From Ideonella sp. (lineage in GTDB: Bacteria; Pseudomonadota; Gammaproteobacteria; Burkholderiales; Burkholderiaceae_C), in assembly GCA_015075165.1 (NCBI GenBank), contig JABTUY010000004.1:62001-126000 (forward strand): a DNA stretch of 64,000 nt, given 5' to 3'. How positions within the stretch are numbered: position 1 is the first letter of the stretch; each line of letters starts with the position of its first letter. Positions 8,249 to 17,594 of the stretch are shown piece by piece. A program made the translations under genes and the position numbers. The notes under the pieces were generated by a model. It did not search any database. It saw nothing but the letters and a program-made list of their open reading frames with translations, and had not been told where the DNA came from.

Positions 8249-9244
8249 TCACGGCATGACCTTCACGTCCTTGACGAACTGCAGCGTGTAGGCCTTGCGA
8301 TAGTCGGTGTCTCGCTTCAGCAGCCCCCACTCGACCATGAAGTCGGCGGTCTTCTTCCAGCGCTCGTCGGTCATCGTGCCGATGCCGGACTTGGCGGCGT
8401 CGCCGCCGGTGACGATCTTCAACTGCTTGAGCTTGTCCAGCCCGAATGCGAGCTGGCCGTCGCTCATGTTCGGGTTGTCCTTCTTGATCAACGCGTAGGC
8501 GGGCGCCGGGTTGGCGAGGTAGCTCTTCCAGCCCTCGATCGACGCGCGCACGAAGCGGGCGACGACGTCGGGACGCTCGGCGACCATCTTCTGCGTCGTG
8601 GTGATCGCCTGGGTGTACGGCGGATAGCCCTCGTCGGCGAGCAGGAAGAGCTTGACCTTCAACCCCTTCTGCGCGGCCTGGTACGGCTCCGACGACGGAA
8701 AGCCCTGCTGCACGATGTTCGGGTCGGCGAAGAAGGGCTGCAGGTTGAACGTGTAGGGACGCATCTGCGCGTCGGTGTAGCCGTACTTCTTCTTGACCCA
8801 CGGCCACCAGTAGGTCGTTCCGGTACCGGCGACGAGAATCGTCTTGTCCTTCAGCGACGCCAGGTTCGGCACGTCGTCGCGGGTCATGATGCCCTGCATG
8901 TCGAACTGGAACGGTGCGGCCACGGTGACCAGCGGGAAGCCTTTCTCCACCCCTTGCAGCACCGCGAAGTCGTAGTTGATGATGAAGTCGGTCTGACCGG
9001 CGAGCAGCAGCTGCATGCCGTTGACCTGGGGGCCGCCCATCTTGATCGTCACGTCGAGCCCGTGCTTCTTGTAGATGCCCTCGGCGACCGCCTGGTAGAA
9101 GCCGCCATGTTCGGCCTGGGCAAACCAGGTGGTCGCGAACGTCACCTTGTCCTCGGCGGACGCGCCCTGGGCCAACCCGAAGGCCAGCGCCATGCCGCTC
9201 AGCATGGCGCCAGCAGCCCTGGAAAACACCTGGCGAGCAAGCAT
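8249..9244 (-). CDS. ABC transporter substrate-binding protein, NMT1/THI5-like
   Basis: This 331-residue periplasmic binding protein starts MLARQVFSRA with a Sec signal peptide ending near ASA-ED (about residue 30). It then has the NMT1 core: VTFATTWFAQAEHGGFYQA, GLDVTIKMGGPQ and a TDFIINYD strand. An AGGAG site supports this ATG over one 39 codons upstream. It should capture the substrate for the ATPase and permease that follow. It is a paralogue of the binding protein at 14.7 kb but with a different pocket. The substrate is unknown, and a heteroaromatic acid or base is a reasonable guess from the operon. Confidence 0.92.
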   Translation of the reverse strand: MLARQVFSRAAGAMLSGMALAFGLAQGASAEDKVTFATTWFAQAEHGGFYQAVAEGIYKKHGLDVTIKMGGPQVNGMQLLLAGQTDFIINYDFAVLQGVEKGFPLVTVAAPFQFDMQGIMTRDDVPNLASLKDKTILVAGTGTTYWWPWVKKKYGYTDAQMRPYTFNLQPFFADPNIVQQGFPSSEPYQAAQKGLKVKLFLLADEGYPPYTQAITTTQKMVAERPDVVARFVRASIEGWKSYLANPAPAYALIKKDNPNMSDGQLAFGLDKLKQLKIVTGGDAAKSGIGTMTDERWKKTADFMVEWGLLKRDTDYRKAYTLQFVKDVKVMP

Positions 9245-9265
9245 CGTCGTCTCCTGTTGTGGGTC

Positions 9266-9318
9266 TGGAACCAGCCGATCGCGGCATCCCCCGCGCGATG
9301 CGCGCGGCGATGGTTCCA
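9266..9318. promoter_or_regulatory. Inverted repeat in the divergent LysR/importer promoter
   Basis: TGGAACCA (9266-9273) and TGGTTCCA (9311-9318) are exact reverse complements 37 bases apart, in the 128-bp gap between the divergent importer operon and the LysR gene. The right arm also sits in a smaller dyad, GATGG-TT-CCATC. Two dyad sites at this spacing are typical of LysR recognition and activation sites. Binding is inference. Confidence 0.4.
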
Positions 9319-9372
9319 TCTTCGAACGGGCCGGAGAACGGGCATACTCGGATAAATTCATCGCGATCTCCC

Positions 9373-10275
9373 ATGAATGTCACCCTGCGCCAGCTGCGCG
9401 CTTTCGTCGCGGTGGCCGAGGCGCAGCACTTCACCCGGGCCGGCGAGCGGCTCGGGTTGTCGCAGTCCTCGGTGAGCACACTGGTGCGCGAGCTCGAGGA
9501 GAACCTCGGGCTGCGGTTGTTCGACCGCCATACCCGGATGCTGCGGCTGACGCAGGCCGGCGCCGAGATCCTGCCGCTGGCGCGGCGCGCGATGAGCGAT
9601 CTCGACCACGTGATCGGCAGCGCGAGCGAGTTGAGCACGCTCGGCCGCGGCCGGGTGTCGATCGCCGCGGCGTCGCTACAGGCGGCGATGCTGCTGCCGC
9701 GGTTCATCCGCCGGTTCTGCGACGAGTACCCCGGCGTCAAGGTTGCGCTGCACGACGTGACCGAGCACGAGGTCATCGAGCAGGTACGCCGCGGCGAGGT
9801 CGACTTCGGTCTCGGCTCATCGGCGGCCACGCACCAGGACATCGCCGCGCGCGTGCTGACGTCGGACGAGTTCGTCGCCGTCATGCCCGCCGACCATGCG
9901 CTCGCCCGGCACCGCACGCTGCAATGGCACATGCTGACTGACCTGCCGCTGATCGGGCCGCCGCCGGGCAACGCGGTGCGTGGGCAGCTCGACTTCGCGC
10001 TCGCGCGCGAGGGCATCTCGCTGATCCGGCGCTACGAGGTCGCGCTGCCGCTGACGATTCTCGGCATGGTCGAAGGCGGGCTCGGCATCGCGGTCATGAC
10101 CTCGGCGATGTCGCGTCTGGCGCACATGCTCGGGCTGGTGACGCGGCAGGTGACCGATCCGCTGATCCGCCGCGAAATCTCGCTGCTGTTCCACGCCGAA
10201 CGCTCGCTGTCGCCGGCGGCGCTGAACTTTCGCGACTTGCTGCTGCGCCAGGGCGAAACGCTCGGCCGCGCCTGA
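9373..10275 (+). CDS. LysR-family regulator of the first catabolic operon
   Basis: This 300-residue LysR protein has an N-terminal winged helix (LRQLRAFVAVAEAQHFTRAGERLGLSQSSVS, split over residues 5-35) and a C-terminal effector domain beginning near GRGRVSIAAASL. The start at MNVTLRQLRA is chosen because it puts the HTH at the normal position; an open frame extends 38 codons upstream. It is divergent from the importer/hydroxylase operon, the usual arrangement for a LysR activator of its neighbour. The inducer is probably the imported compound or a product. It converges on a second LysR gene. Confidence 0.92.
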   Translation: MNVTLRQLRAFVAVAEAQHFTRAGERLGLSQSSVSTLVRELEENLGLRLFDRHTRMLRLTQAGAEILPLARRAMSDLDHVIGSASELSTLGRGRVSIAAASLQAAMLLPRFIRRFCDEYPGVKVALHDVTEHEVIEQVRRGEVDFGLGSSAATHQDIAARVLTSDEFVAVMPADHALARHRTLQWHMLTDLPLIGPPPGNAVRGQLDFALAREGISLIRRYEVALPLTILGMVEGGLGIAVMTSAMSRLAHMLGLVTRQVTDPLIRREISLLFHAERSLSPAALNFRDLLLRQGETLGRA

Positions 10276-10284
10276 CAAGCCGGC

Positions 10285-10309
10285 AGCCGCGACCGCGCTG
10301 ATCGCGGCT
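10285..10309. terminator. Hairpin between convergent LysR genes
   Basis: AGCCGCGA and TCGCGGCT form a perfect 8-bp stem with a 9-base loop, 10 bases after the plus-strand LysR stop. There is only a TT after it, so it is a weak intrinsic terminator at best. Confidence 0.4.
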
Positions 10310-10433
10310 TCACGACTGAGGGCGCGATCCAGGGCTCCGTCCTCGAACCTGCGCCTCCGTCGGCGTCGATCCGCACCGGGCCGCTGACGGCCAGCGGCCG
10401 GTCGGGCGTTGCCCGAACGGAGTCAGCCGCGGT

Positions 10434-11336
10434 TCAGGCGCTCATCGACCCCAGTGCCCCCATGATCTCCTCGGCGAACAGCCCGCTGGCGACGCCGCGG
10501 CCATGCCTTTCGCGGCGTACGAGCGACAGCACGTTCCTGCCGAACGCGCGGTCGCGGATCTGCCGGTAGGTGAGCAGTCCTTCGTGTTGCTCGTCGGCGA
10601 TGTCGAAGCGACACAGGAAGGCGACGCTCTCGCCGGCAGCGGCCAGCCCTTTCATCGTCTCGATCGAATTGGTGCGGAACACCGGTTCGACCACAAGCCC
10701 CGCCTCGGCGAACGTTTCGGCGACGATGCCGTGGATCATCATCGAGCGGTCGGCGAAGATCAGCGGATACGAGGTGCAGTGCGCCAGCGGTATCGAGTCC
10801 ATGCTAGCGAGCGCATGACGCGTCGAGATCACCGCGCCCAGCGTCGTGTCCACTTCCCAGAGTTTCTCGATCTGCGGCGAGGGCGGCAGGTTGAAGCCGA
10901 GTCCAAGGTCGGCCTCGCCGCTGACGACCGAGCGCATCACGTCGTGCGCGAGCATGACGCGGATGGAGATCTTCATCTGCGGATGCCGCACGCAAAAGCG
11001 CGCCGCCGCCCTGGGTACGAGGCCCCCGGCCAGGCCCGTCATCGTGGCGATGATCACCTCGCCGCGCTGAAGTGTCTTCAGGTCGCGGATCTCGGCTTCG
11101 ACCTCGCGGTAGTCCTTCATCGTGCGGCGCACATGCGCGATGAGGATCTCGCCCGCCGGCGTGGGCCGCAGCCCGCGCGGCAAGCGCTCGAACAGCGGCT
11201 CGCCGATCTCTTCCTCGAGCAGCAGCAAGTGCTTGTTGATGGCCGACGGCGCGACGTGCAGCCGGTCGCCGGCGGCACGGATGGAGCCCGAGCGGGCGAC
11301 CTCGTCCAGATAGCGGAGCAAGCGCGAATGAAGCAT
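10434..11336 (-). CDS. LysR-family regulator of the second catabolic module
   Basis: This 300-residue LysR protein has its HTH at residues 5-38 (LLRYLDEVARSGSIRAAGDRL then APSAINKHL) and an effector domain from about residue 90 (RGEVIIATMTGLAGG). The recognition helix APSAINKH is of the kind seen in regulators of aromatic and purine catabolism, but that does not define the ligand. It is divergent from the adenine-deaminase-like gene across 213 bases. A TTCGTGCACGAA palindrome lies in that gap. It probably senses the substrate of the 11.5-17.5 kb module. Confidence 0.92.
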   Translation of the reverse strand: MLHSRLLRYLDEVARSGSIRAAGDRLHVAPSAINKHLLLLEEEIGEPLFERLPRGLRPTPAGEILIAHVRRTMKDYREVEAEIRDLKTLQRGEVIIATMTGLAGGLVPRAAARFCVRHPQMKISIRVMLAHDVMRSVVSGEADLGLGFNLPPSPQIEKLWEVDTTLGAVISTRHALASMDSIPLAHCTSYPLIFADRSMMIHGIVAETFAEAGLVVEPVFRTNSIETMKGLAAAGESVAFLCRFDIADEQHEGLLTYRQIRDRAFGRNVLSLVRRERHGRGVASGLFAEEIMGALGSMSA

Positions 11337-11383
11337 GGGTGCGCTCTGAAGAGCCGGCGTCAGCGTACTCGAAAAGCGAGCGC

Positions 11384-11395
11384 TTCGTGCACGAA
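11384..11395. promoter_or_regulatory. 12-bp palindrome in LysR/adenine deaminase-like promoter gap
   Basis: TTCGTGCACGAA is a perfect palindrome 48 bases before the LysR start and 155 bases before the deaminase-like start. A smaller CTCG-N5-CGAG dyad sits 13 bases to its left. It fits an autoregulated LysR site but is unproven. Confidence 0.35.
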
Positions 11396-11549
11396 AAACT
11401 GCTTTTCAATGACACAGCGTTGGGGTCTCATCGCGTCGTTGACGGACCCTGCGCTGCCCCTTGTCTGCCTGGACCGCGGCGCTTTTCGAACCCCTGGTTC
11501 CGCCGCTGTGGCGAAGCCGGCAAGACCCACCTACCGGAGTGAAAGAACC

Positions 11550-13394
11550 ATGCGCCACCACGAGCCGTTCCCGATGAACGAACAGGTCACCGCCGAGTAC
11601 CACAAGGTGCGGGCGATCTTCGACATCCTCAGCGGCAAGAAGGAGGCCGACCTCCTGCTGAAGAACCTGAACATCCTCGACGTGCACAGCGAGGCCGTCT
11701 ACCAGGGCTCGATCCTGGTCTACGACAAGCGCATCGTCGCGCTCAACCCCGACGAGTCCATCGTCAAGGTGCGCGAGGTCTTCGACGGTCAGGGCCTGTA
11801 CGCCATCCCCGGCCTGATCGACGCGCATATTCACTTCGACGCGCAGCTCGCGCACCCGGCAGCGTTCGGCGAAGCGATCGTGCCCTGCGGCACGACGACC
11901 ATCTTCTCCGAGTGCCTCGACTTCGTCAGCGCCGCGGGCGAGGAGGGCGCGCCGGCCCTGGCGCGGTTGTTCCGCAACCACGAGCGGCTTCCCTACCGCG
12001 TGTTCGCCTTCGCGCCGGGCAAGAAGGTGTCCACCGCGGTGACCGATGCGGTGCTGAAGCTCGAGCCGGTGATCGGCCTCGGTGAACTCGGCCACCTCAC
12101 CTACAGCGTGGGCGACGACGAAGACTTCCGCAAGGCCGCGCTCGGCCGCGTGCACGGCGGCTTCAGGAACTCGCACTGGGGCGTGACGGCGCTGTCGCCG
12201 ATGATCCTGAACTACCTGCCCGCCATCGGCTCGTCGTTCAACCACGATGTGTGGACCGAGGATGACATCGAGAAGAGCGTCCGCTACGGTTTTCCGACGC
12301 AGATCAAGTTCGGCGTCGGCAGTGCCGAGGTGATCAAGATCATGCTGCGCGCCATCGTCAAGCGCAAGTGGCCCGCCGAGAACTTCCTGCTGTGCTCGGA
12401 CAACATCTCGGTGATGCGGCTGCTCACGCTCGGCCACATGGACTGGGTGGTGTCGCTGTGCGCCGAGATGGGACTGAACCCGATCCAGGCAATCAAGATG
12501 GCGACGCTGTACCCGGCGCGCATGTACCACAAGGAGGCCGACCTCGGCTCGCTGACGCCGGGCAAGTTCGCCGACATCGTGCTCACCGACAGCCTGGCGA
12601 AGATCAACCCGCTGTACGTCTTCAAGGACGGCGAACTCGTCGCGCGCGACCGCAAGCTGCTGAAGAAGGCCGACATCGACTACTCCGGCATGGCGACCAA
12701 GGCGGTGCCGGGGCTAGCGAACCTCGCGCCCGAGCAGCTCGACCTCGTTCCGCTGGAGGTCTCGCCCGACGGCAAGCGCGCCAAGGTCATCCTCTTCGAC
12801 GTGTACGGCCGCGGCCACGCCAAGTTCTTCCAGGACGTGTGGGTGCCGTTCGTCAACGGCAAGGTCGTGCCCGAGATCGATGGCCTCAGGTACAACCGCT
12901 TCTCGCTCGTGCAGCGCTACGCCGACGGCAAGCGGCATGTGGTGAACGCGCTGTTCAAGGGCGTCTCGATCGACCGCGGCGCCGTTGCCACCTTCTGGCC
13001 GGCACCCGAGGCCTACTTCGTTGCCGTCGGCGAGGACAGCGCCGAGATGTGTCACTGCCTGAAGCAGGTGGACGCGCTGGCCGGTGGCTGCATCGTCACC
13101 GAGAACAAGGTGGTGAAGGCGGCGATGGACCTGGACATCTACGGCGTGATGGCGAACGCGAGCCTCGCGGAGCTGCTCGCCGCCACGCGCTCGATCGACG
13201 AAGCGCTGGAGGCGATGGGCAACCGCAACGAGGGTGAGCCGGTCGTCAACAAGCTGCTGACGCTGTTCATCTCGCTGCACCGCTTCGGCTTCATGGAAGG
13301 CGTTGCCGGCGGCGGCGATGCGAGCGCAAAGCCGGCCTCCGAAGGCGCGAAGGCCAAGCCCACCGGGACCCGCGGCGAGAAGTTGCCGGCCTAG
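11550..13394 (+). CDS. Adenine deaminase-like amidohydrolase
   Basis: This 614-residue protein has the adenine deaminase (Ade) domain order: a small beta-sandwich, a TIM barrel with DAHIH (metal), PCGTTTIFSE, GLGELGHLTY and LLCSDN, then an Ade-specific C-terminal domain ending in an IYGVMAN / LAELLAAT stretch. Family members are about 550-600 residues. The start at MRHHEPFPMN has GGAG upstream; the frame is open beyond it only by GC bias. Ade releases ammonia from adenine, but sequence-divergent members act on other cyclic amidines. Next to an LDH2-type dehydrogenase and an importer, an alternative substrate is quite possible. The C-terminus carries an Ala/Lys-rich tail. Confidence 0.85.
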   Translation: MRHHEPFPMNEQVTAEYHKVRAIFDILSGKKEADLLLKNLNILDVHSEAVYQGSILVYDKRIVALNPDESIVKVREVFDGQGLYAIPGLIDAHIHFDAQLAHPAAFGEAIVPCGTTTIFSECLDFVSAAGEEGAPALARLFRNHERLPYRVFAFAPGKKVSTAVTDAVLKLEPVIGLGELGHLTYSVGDDEDFRKAALGRVHGGFRNSHWGVTALSPMILNYLPAIGSSFNHDVWTEDDIEKSVRYGFPTQIKFGVGSAEVIKIMLRAIVKRKWPAENFLLCSDNISVMRLLTLGHMDWVVSLCAEMGLNPIQAIKMATLYPARMYHKEADLGSLTPGKFADIVLTDSLAKINPLYVFKDGELVARDRKLLKKADIDYSGMATKAVPGLANLAPEQLDLVPLEVSPDGKRAKVILFDVYGRGHAKFFQDVWVPFVNGKVVPEIDGLRYNRFSLVQRYADGKRHVVNALFKGVSIDRGAVATFWPAPEAYFVAVGEDSAEMCHCLKQVDALAGGCIVTENKVVKAAMDLDIYGVMANASLAELLAATRSIDEALEAMGNRNEGEPVVNKLLTLFISLHRFGFMEGVAGGGDASAKPASEGAKAKPTGTRGEKLPA

Positions 13395-13417
13395 AGCCCA
13401 GACATCGGGAGCGACGC

Positions 13418-14527
13418 ATGACGAACGACAAGGCCGCGGGCCGGACAACTGGCGACATGCATCTGATCGAACGGGCCGCGCTCGAGCGCGCCATGCGCCT
13501 GGTCGTGGCCGGCTTCGGCAGCGCGCCCGACGAGGTCGATGCCGTCGTCGGCAACCTGATCGACGCCAACCTCACGGGGCACGATTCGCACGGCATCGGC
13601 ATGCTGCCGCGCTACGCCCAGGCCTACCTCGAAGGCGACCTGAAGCCCAACACGCATGCTCGCACCGTGCTCGACGCCGGCGCGCTGCTGCGCCTGGACG
13701 GCGGTGCCGGATTCGGCCAGGTGATCGGCCGCGAGGCGATGGCGATGGGCATCGAGCGCGCGCGCCGCCATGGCACCGCCGTCGTCGCGCTGGGCAACTC
13801 GCACCACCTGGGACGCATCGGCGCCTGGGCCGAGATGGCGGCGGCGGCCGGGTTCGTGTCGCTGCACTTCGTCAACGTGATCGCGCCGCCGATCGTCGCG
13901 CCCTTCGGCGGCGCGAAGGCCGGCTTCGGCACCAACCCGTTCACCGCCGGCGTGCCGCTGGCCGGGCGCGCGCCGCTGATCCTCGACTTCGCCACCAGCA
14001 TGATCGCGCATGGCAAGACGCGCGTGGCCTACAACAAGGGCCAGCCGGTGCCCGAAGGCTGTCTGATCGACAGCCAGGGCCGGCCGAGCACCGACCCGCG
14101 CTGGACGATGGAGGAGCCCTACGGTGCCATCCTCGCCTTCGGCGCGCACAAGGGCTACGGCATGGCGGTGCTGTGCGAGCTGCTCGGCGGCGCGCTGGCC
14201 GCGGGCCTGGTGGGTTATCGCGACGACGGCAGCCGAAAGCGCATCTTGAACGGCATGCTGAGCGTGCTCGTGAATCCGGCGGCGCTGGGCGAGACGGCGG
14301 CGTTCGAGCGCGAGGCGCTGGCTTTCGTGCAGACCCTGCTCGACCTGCCTGCCGCCCCGGGCTTCGACCGCGTGCGCGTCGCCGGCGACCCCGAGCGTGA
14401 GCAGCGCGCGCGCCGCAGCGCCGAAGGGGTGCCGGTGGATGCAGCGAGCTGGCAGCAGATCCTCGATGCCGCCGCAAGCCTTGGCGTTGATGCGCGCCGC
14501 GTGCAAGAGGCCGCGGGGACACGATGA
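13418..14527 (+). CDS. LDH2/malate dehydrogenase-family NAD(P)-dependent oxidoreductase
   Basis: This 369-residue protein belongs to the malate/L-lactate dehydrogenase (YlbC/AllD/ComC) family. GHDSHGIGMLPRY (near residue 50) holds the catalytic histidine region, NSHHLGRIG contacts the cofactor, and GFGTNPF and LDFATS are conserved. The family interconverts 2-hydroxy and 2-keto acids, or ureidoglycolate and oxalurate in AllD. GGGAG precedes the ATG, 23 bases after the deaminase-like gene, so the two are co-transcribed. Ureidoglycolate-type chemistry would fit a purine-derived substrate, but this is inference. Confidence 0.9.
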   Translation: MTNDKAAGRTTGDMHLIERAALERAMRLVVAGFGSAPDEVDAVVGNLIDANLTGHDSHGIGMLPRYAQAYLEGDLKPNTHARTVLDAGALLRLDGGAGFGQVIGREAMAMGIERARRHGTAVVALGNSHHLGRIGAWAEMAAAAGFVSLHFVNVIAPPIVAPFGGAKAGFGTNPFTAGVPLAGRAPLILDFATSMIAHGKTRVAYNKGQPVPEGCLIDSQGRPSTDPRWTMEEPYGAILAFGAHKGYGMAVLCELLGGALAAGLVGYRDDGSRKRILNGMLSVLVNPAALGETAAFEREALAFVQTLLDLPAAPGFDRVRVAGDPEREQRARRSAEGVPVDAASWQQILDAAASLGVDARRVQEAAGTR

Positions 14528-14676
14528 AGACAAGACGGTGCCTGCGGCGGCATGGCAGCACGGCGGTCCGCCGATCAGCCTGCGGACGGTGGGGTTCATG
14601 ATCATCAATGGGGCGCACCGGGGCGGCAGGCCCGCGGTGCCACGGCAATGGGGTGTCTGACTTCCAGGAGGGTTCG

Positions 14677-15687
14677 ATGACAAGCTCGCAAGGATTCGTC
14701 GTTTCCCGGCGTGCAACGCTGGGTGTGCTCGCCGGTGCCTGCACGATGGCTGCGCCGGCGTTTTTGCGGCAGGTGCAGGCGCAGGGCCTCACCAAGCTCG
14801 CCTACCAGACCGGCTGGCTGGCCGGCACCGACAAGGCGGGGCTGTACCAGGCGGTGGGCGCCGGCATTTACAAGGACTACGGCCTCGAGGTCGAGATCAG
14901 GAGCGGCGGCCCGCAGCTCAACGTCAACCAGATCTTCCTCGCGCGCAAGGTCGACTTCGCCGACTCGGACAGTTTTCGCGTGCTGAACTTCGCCCGCGAA
15001 GGCCTGCCGGCGATCGCCGTCGCCGCGATGGGGCAGAAGTCGCTGACGGCGCTGTTCTCGCATCCCGGCGTCGGCAACGACTCGCTCGCGGCGCTCAAGG
15101 GCAAGCCGATCCAGGTCTCGGCGATCGGCCGCCAGACCTACTGGAACTGGCTCAAGGGCAAGTACGGCTACAGCGACGAGCAGATGCGCCCGAAGAATCC
15201 CAACTACGGGCAGTTCCTCGTGACCAAGGACCTCACCGTCGAGGGCTTCGTCAACACCGAGCCGATCGAGATGAGGCGCGCCGGGGTCGACCCGGTGATC
15301 CACGTGCTCGCCGACCATGGCTACGAGAACTACAGCAGCGTCACGCTGGCGCACCCGCACATGGTGGCCGAGAAGCCCGACGTGGTGCAGCGCTTCGTCG
15401 ACGCCACGATCAAGGGCTGGCGCACCTGGCTGAACGAAGACCCGACCCCCGGCAACGAGGGCATCAAGCGCGCGAACCCGAACATGAACGACGAGTTCCT
15501 CGCGTTCGGGCGCAAGACGCTGAAGGAGCGCGGGGTGTTCGACTCGGGCGATGCCGCCAAGATGGGCATCGGCGCGATGAGCGATGCGCGCTGGAAGAGC
15601 TTCTACGACTCGATGGTCGCCGTCGGTGCGATGCCCGCGGGCATCGACATCAAGCGCGGCTACACGCTGCAGTTCCTGAAGAAGTGA
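14677..15687 (+). CDS. ABC transporter substrate-binding protein, NMT1/THI5-like (second importer)
   Basis: This 336-residue binding protein starts MTSSQGF after an AGGAGG site. Residues 10-35 ([11 protein letters not shown]...) look like a twin-arginine or lipoprotein-free Sec signal; the RR pair favours Tat export. The NMT1 core follows: [33 protein letters not shown] and VDFADSDS. It is a paralogue of the binding protein at 8.2-9.2 kb, with different residues in the likely pocket (SDS against NYD). It heads an SBP-ATPase-permease set. A 149-bp gap separates it from the oxidoreductase; I see no gene there. Confidence 0.92.
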   Translation: MTSSQGFVVSRRATLGVLAGACTMAAPAFLRQVQAQGLTKLAYQTGWLAGTDKAGLYQAVGAGIYKDYGLEVEIRSGGPQLNVNQIFLARKVDFADSDSFRVLNFAREGLPAIAVAAMGQKSLTALFSHPGVGNDSLAALKGKPIQVSAIGRQTYWNWLKGKYGYSDEQMRPKNPNYGQFLVTKDLTVEGFVNTEPIEMRRAGVDPVIHVLADHGYENYSSVTLAHPHMVAEKPDVVQRFVDATIKGWRTWLNEDPTPGNEGIKRANPNMNDEFLAFGRKTLKERGVFDSGDAAKMGIGAMSDARWKSFYDSMVAVGAMPAGIDIKRGYTLQFLKK

Positions 15688-15700
15688 CCCTCGCGAGGGC

Positions 15701-16522
15701 ATGAGCATGGGCAACATCGCCGCGTTCCCGACGGCCGCTCAGTCCGCGGCCCCCTTGCTGCGCGTGCAGCATGTGTCCAAGCGCTTTGCCAACGGCACGC
15801 TGGCGCTGTGCGACGTGAGCCTCGAGCTGGGTCGCGGGCAGTTCGTGTCGCTGCTGGGCCCGTCGGGCTGCGGCAAGAGCACGCTGCTCAAGCTGATCTC
15901 GGGCCTGGGCGGCGCGTCCGCCGGCTCGATCGAGTGGCTCGACGCCAACGGCCAGCCGCGCGCCAGGCGGCCCGAGCTGTCGTTCGTGTTCCAGGAGCCG
16001 ACGCTGATGCCCTGGGCAACCGTGCTGCGCAACGTGACGTTGCCGCTGCGCCTGTCGGGGTTGGCTCGTCACGAGACCATCGACCGCGCGCGGCAGGCAC
16101 TGGCGTCGGTGGGCCTGTCCGGCTTCGAGAAGACCTATCCGCGCGAGCTTTCGGGCGGCATGAAGATGCGCGTGTCGATCGCACGAGCGCTCGTCACGCG
16201 GCCGCAGATCTTGCTGATGGACGAGCCCTTCGCCGCGCTCGACGAGATCACGCGCCTGCGGCTCAACGACGATCTGCTCGAGCTTTGGCAGGCCGAGGGC
16301 TTCAGCGTCGTGTTCGTCACGCACTCGGTATTCGAGAGCGTGTTCCTTTCGCAGCGTATCGTCGTCATGGCGCCGCGCCCGGGCCGCATCAGTGCCGACC
16401 TGCACATCGACGATGCCTACCCGCGCTCGCGTTCGTTCCGCACCTCGGTCGCCTACGCGGCGCATTGCGATGAAGTGTCCGCGGCACTCGAAGCCGGCAT
16501 GGCGCAAAGGCGGTTGGCATGA
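15701..16522 (+). CDS. ABC transporter ATP-binding protein, NitT/TauT type (second importer)
   Basis: This 273-residue ATPase has [27 protein letters not shown] and ILLMDEP, and closely matches the ATPase at 7.4-8.2 kb. The start is MSMGNIAAF, with a second possible ATG two codons on. It lies 13 bases after the binding protein and its stop overlaps the permease ATG. It supplies energy for uptake by the second importer. Confidence 0.94.
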   Translation: MSMGNIAAFPTAAQSAAPLLRVQHVSKRFANGTLALCDVSLELGRGQFVSLLGPSGCGKSTLLKLISGLGGASAGSIEWLDANGQPRARRPELSFVFQEPTLMPWATVLRNVTLPLRLSGLARHETIDRARQALASVGLSGFEKTYPRELSGGMKMRVSIARALVTRPQILLMDEPFAALDEITRLRLNDDLLELWQAEGFSVVFVTHSVFESVFLSQRIVVMAPRPGRISADLHIDDAYPRSRSFRTSVAYAAHCDEVSAALEAGMAQRRLA

Positions 16523-17451
16523 TGACTCTGAACAAGACTCTGCCCGCCGCGCCCAGGCGTGCCGCGACGGAGACCGGCACAGGGCGGCCCGATGGTGCTG
16601 CCGCGCTGCAGCCGCTCGATGACGAGCTGATCGAAGCGGCAACCGAGCGCCGCATCCTCGGCCTGCCGGTTTCGACCTGGCCGAAGATCATCGCCCCGGC
16701 AGTGGTGGGGCTTGCCGTGCTTGTGCTGTGGGAGGTGATGGTGCGGGCGATGCACATCCCCCACTTCATCCTGCCCGGCCCGCTGCTCATCGCCCAGACC
16801 CTGGTGGCCGAATGGGGCGCCCTGTCGGCCTCGCTGTGGATCACGGCGGCAATTTCTCTGGCGGCGCTGAGTTCGGCCGTGGTCGTCGGCATGGCGCTCG
16901 CCATCCTGTTCACGCAGTCCAAGTGGATCGAGACCGCCTTCTTCCCCTACGCCGTCGTGCTTCAGGTGACACCGGTGGTGGCGATCGCGCCGCTCATCAT
17001 CATCTGGGCCGACAACGTCAACCTCTCGCTGCTGATCTGCGCCTGGCTGGTGGCGTTCTTCCCGATCCTGTCCAACTCCACGCTGGGGCTCAACTCGGCC
17101 GACCACAACCTGCTGAACCTGTTCCGCATCTACGGCGCGACGCGCTGGCAGACGCTGTGGAACCTGCGCCTGCCGGCGTCGATGCCCTACTTCCTGGGCG
17201 GGGTGCGCATCTCGGGCGGGCTGGCGCTGATCGGTGCGGTGGTGGCCGAGTTCGTCGCCGGCACCGGCGGCTCGGCCTCGGGGCTGGCCTTCCGCATTCT
17301 CGAGTCGGGCTACAACCTGCAGATCCCGCGCATGTTCGCGGCGCTGGCGCTGGTGTCTCTGTGCGGCATCGTCATCTTTGCCTGTCTCTCGCTCGTGTCG
17401 TACCTGTCGCTGCGCCATTGGCACGACAGCGCGCTCAAGCAGGAGAATTGA
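16519..17451 (+). CDS. ABC transporter permease, NitT/TauT type (second importer)
   Basis: This 310-residue permease has an N-terminal cytoplasmic extension of about 45 residues, then six membrane segments and the EAA-like loop [17 protein letters not shown]. The first codon overlaps the ATPase stop (ATGA). It is clearly a paralogue of the permease at 6.5-7.4 kb: [17 protein letters not shown]-type sequence is shared. The 143 bases after its stop, before a convergent MFS gene, hold no gene that I can support. Confidence 0.92.
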   Translation: MMTLNKTLPAAPRRAATETGTGRPDGAAALQPLDDELIEAATERRILGLPVSTWPKIIAPAVVGLAVLVLWEVMVRAMHIPHFILPGPLLIAQTLVAEWGALSASLWITAAISLAALSSAVVVGMALAILFTQSKWIETAFFPYAVVLQVTPVVAIAPLIIIWADNVNLSLLICAWLVAFFPILSNSTLGLNSADHNLLNLFRIYGATRWQTLWNLRLPASMPYFLGGVRISGGLALIGAVVAEFVAGTGGSASGLAFRILESGYNLQIPRMFAALALVSLCGIVIFACLSLVSYLSLRHWHDSALKQEN

Positions 17452-17594
17452 AGTCCGCGCATCCCACGCGCGTCAGGCCGGCCACGGGTCTCATATTCAC
17501 GCGCGTTCGCTGCGGTCGCAGCCCAACCGCAACGCATCGACCCGCACGGATTTGCGCAAGCGATACCGAGCGTCCGAAGGACTCTGCGAGCGGG

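Noticed and set aside
8208-10016. In-frame upstream extension of the ABC ATPase
   Set aside because: The extra residues are low-complexity and overlap the binding-protein and LysR genes; the ATPase core starts normally at 8207.
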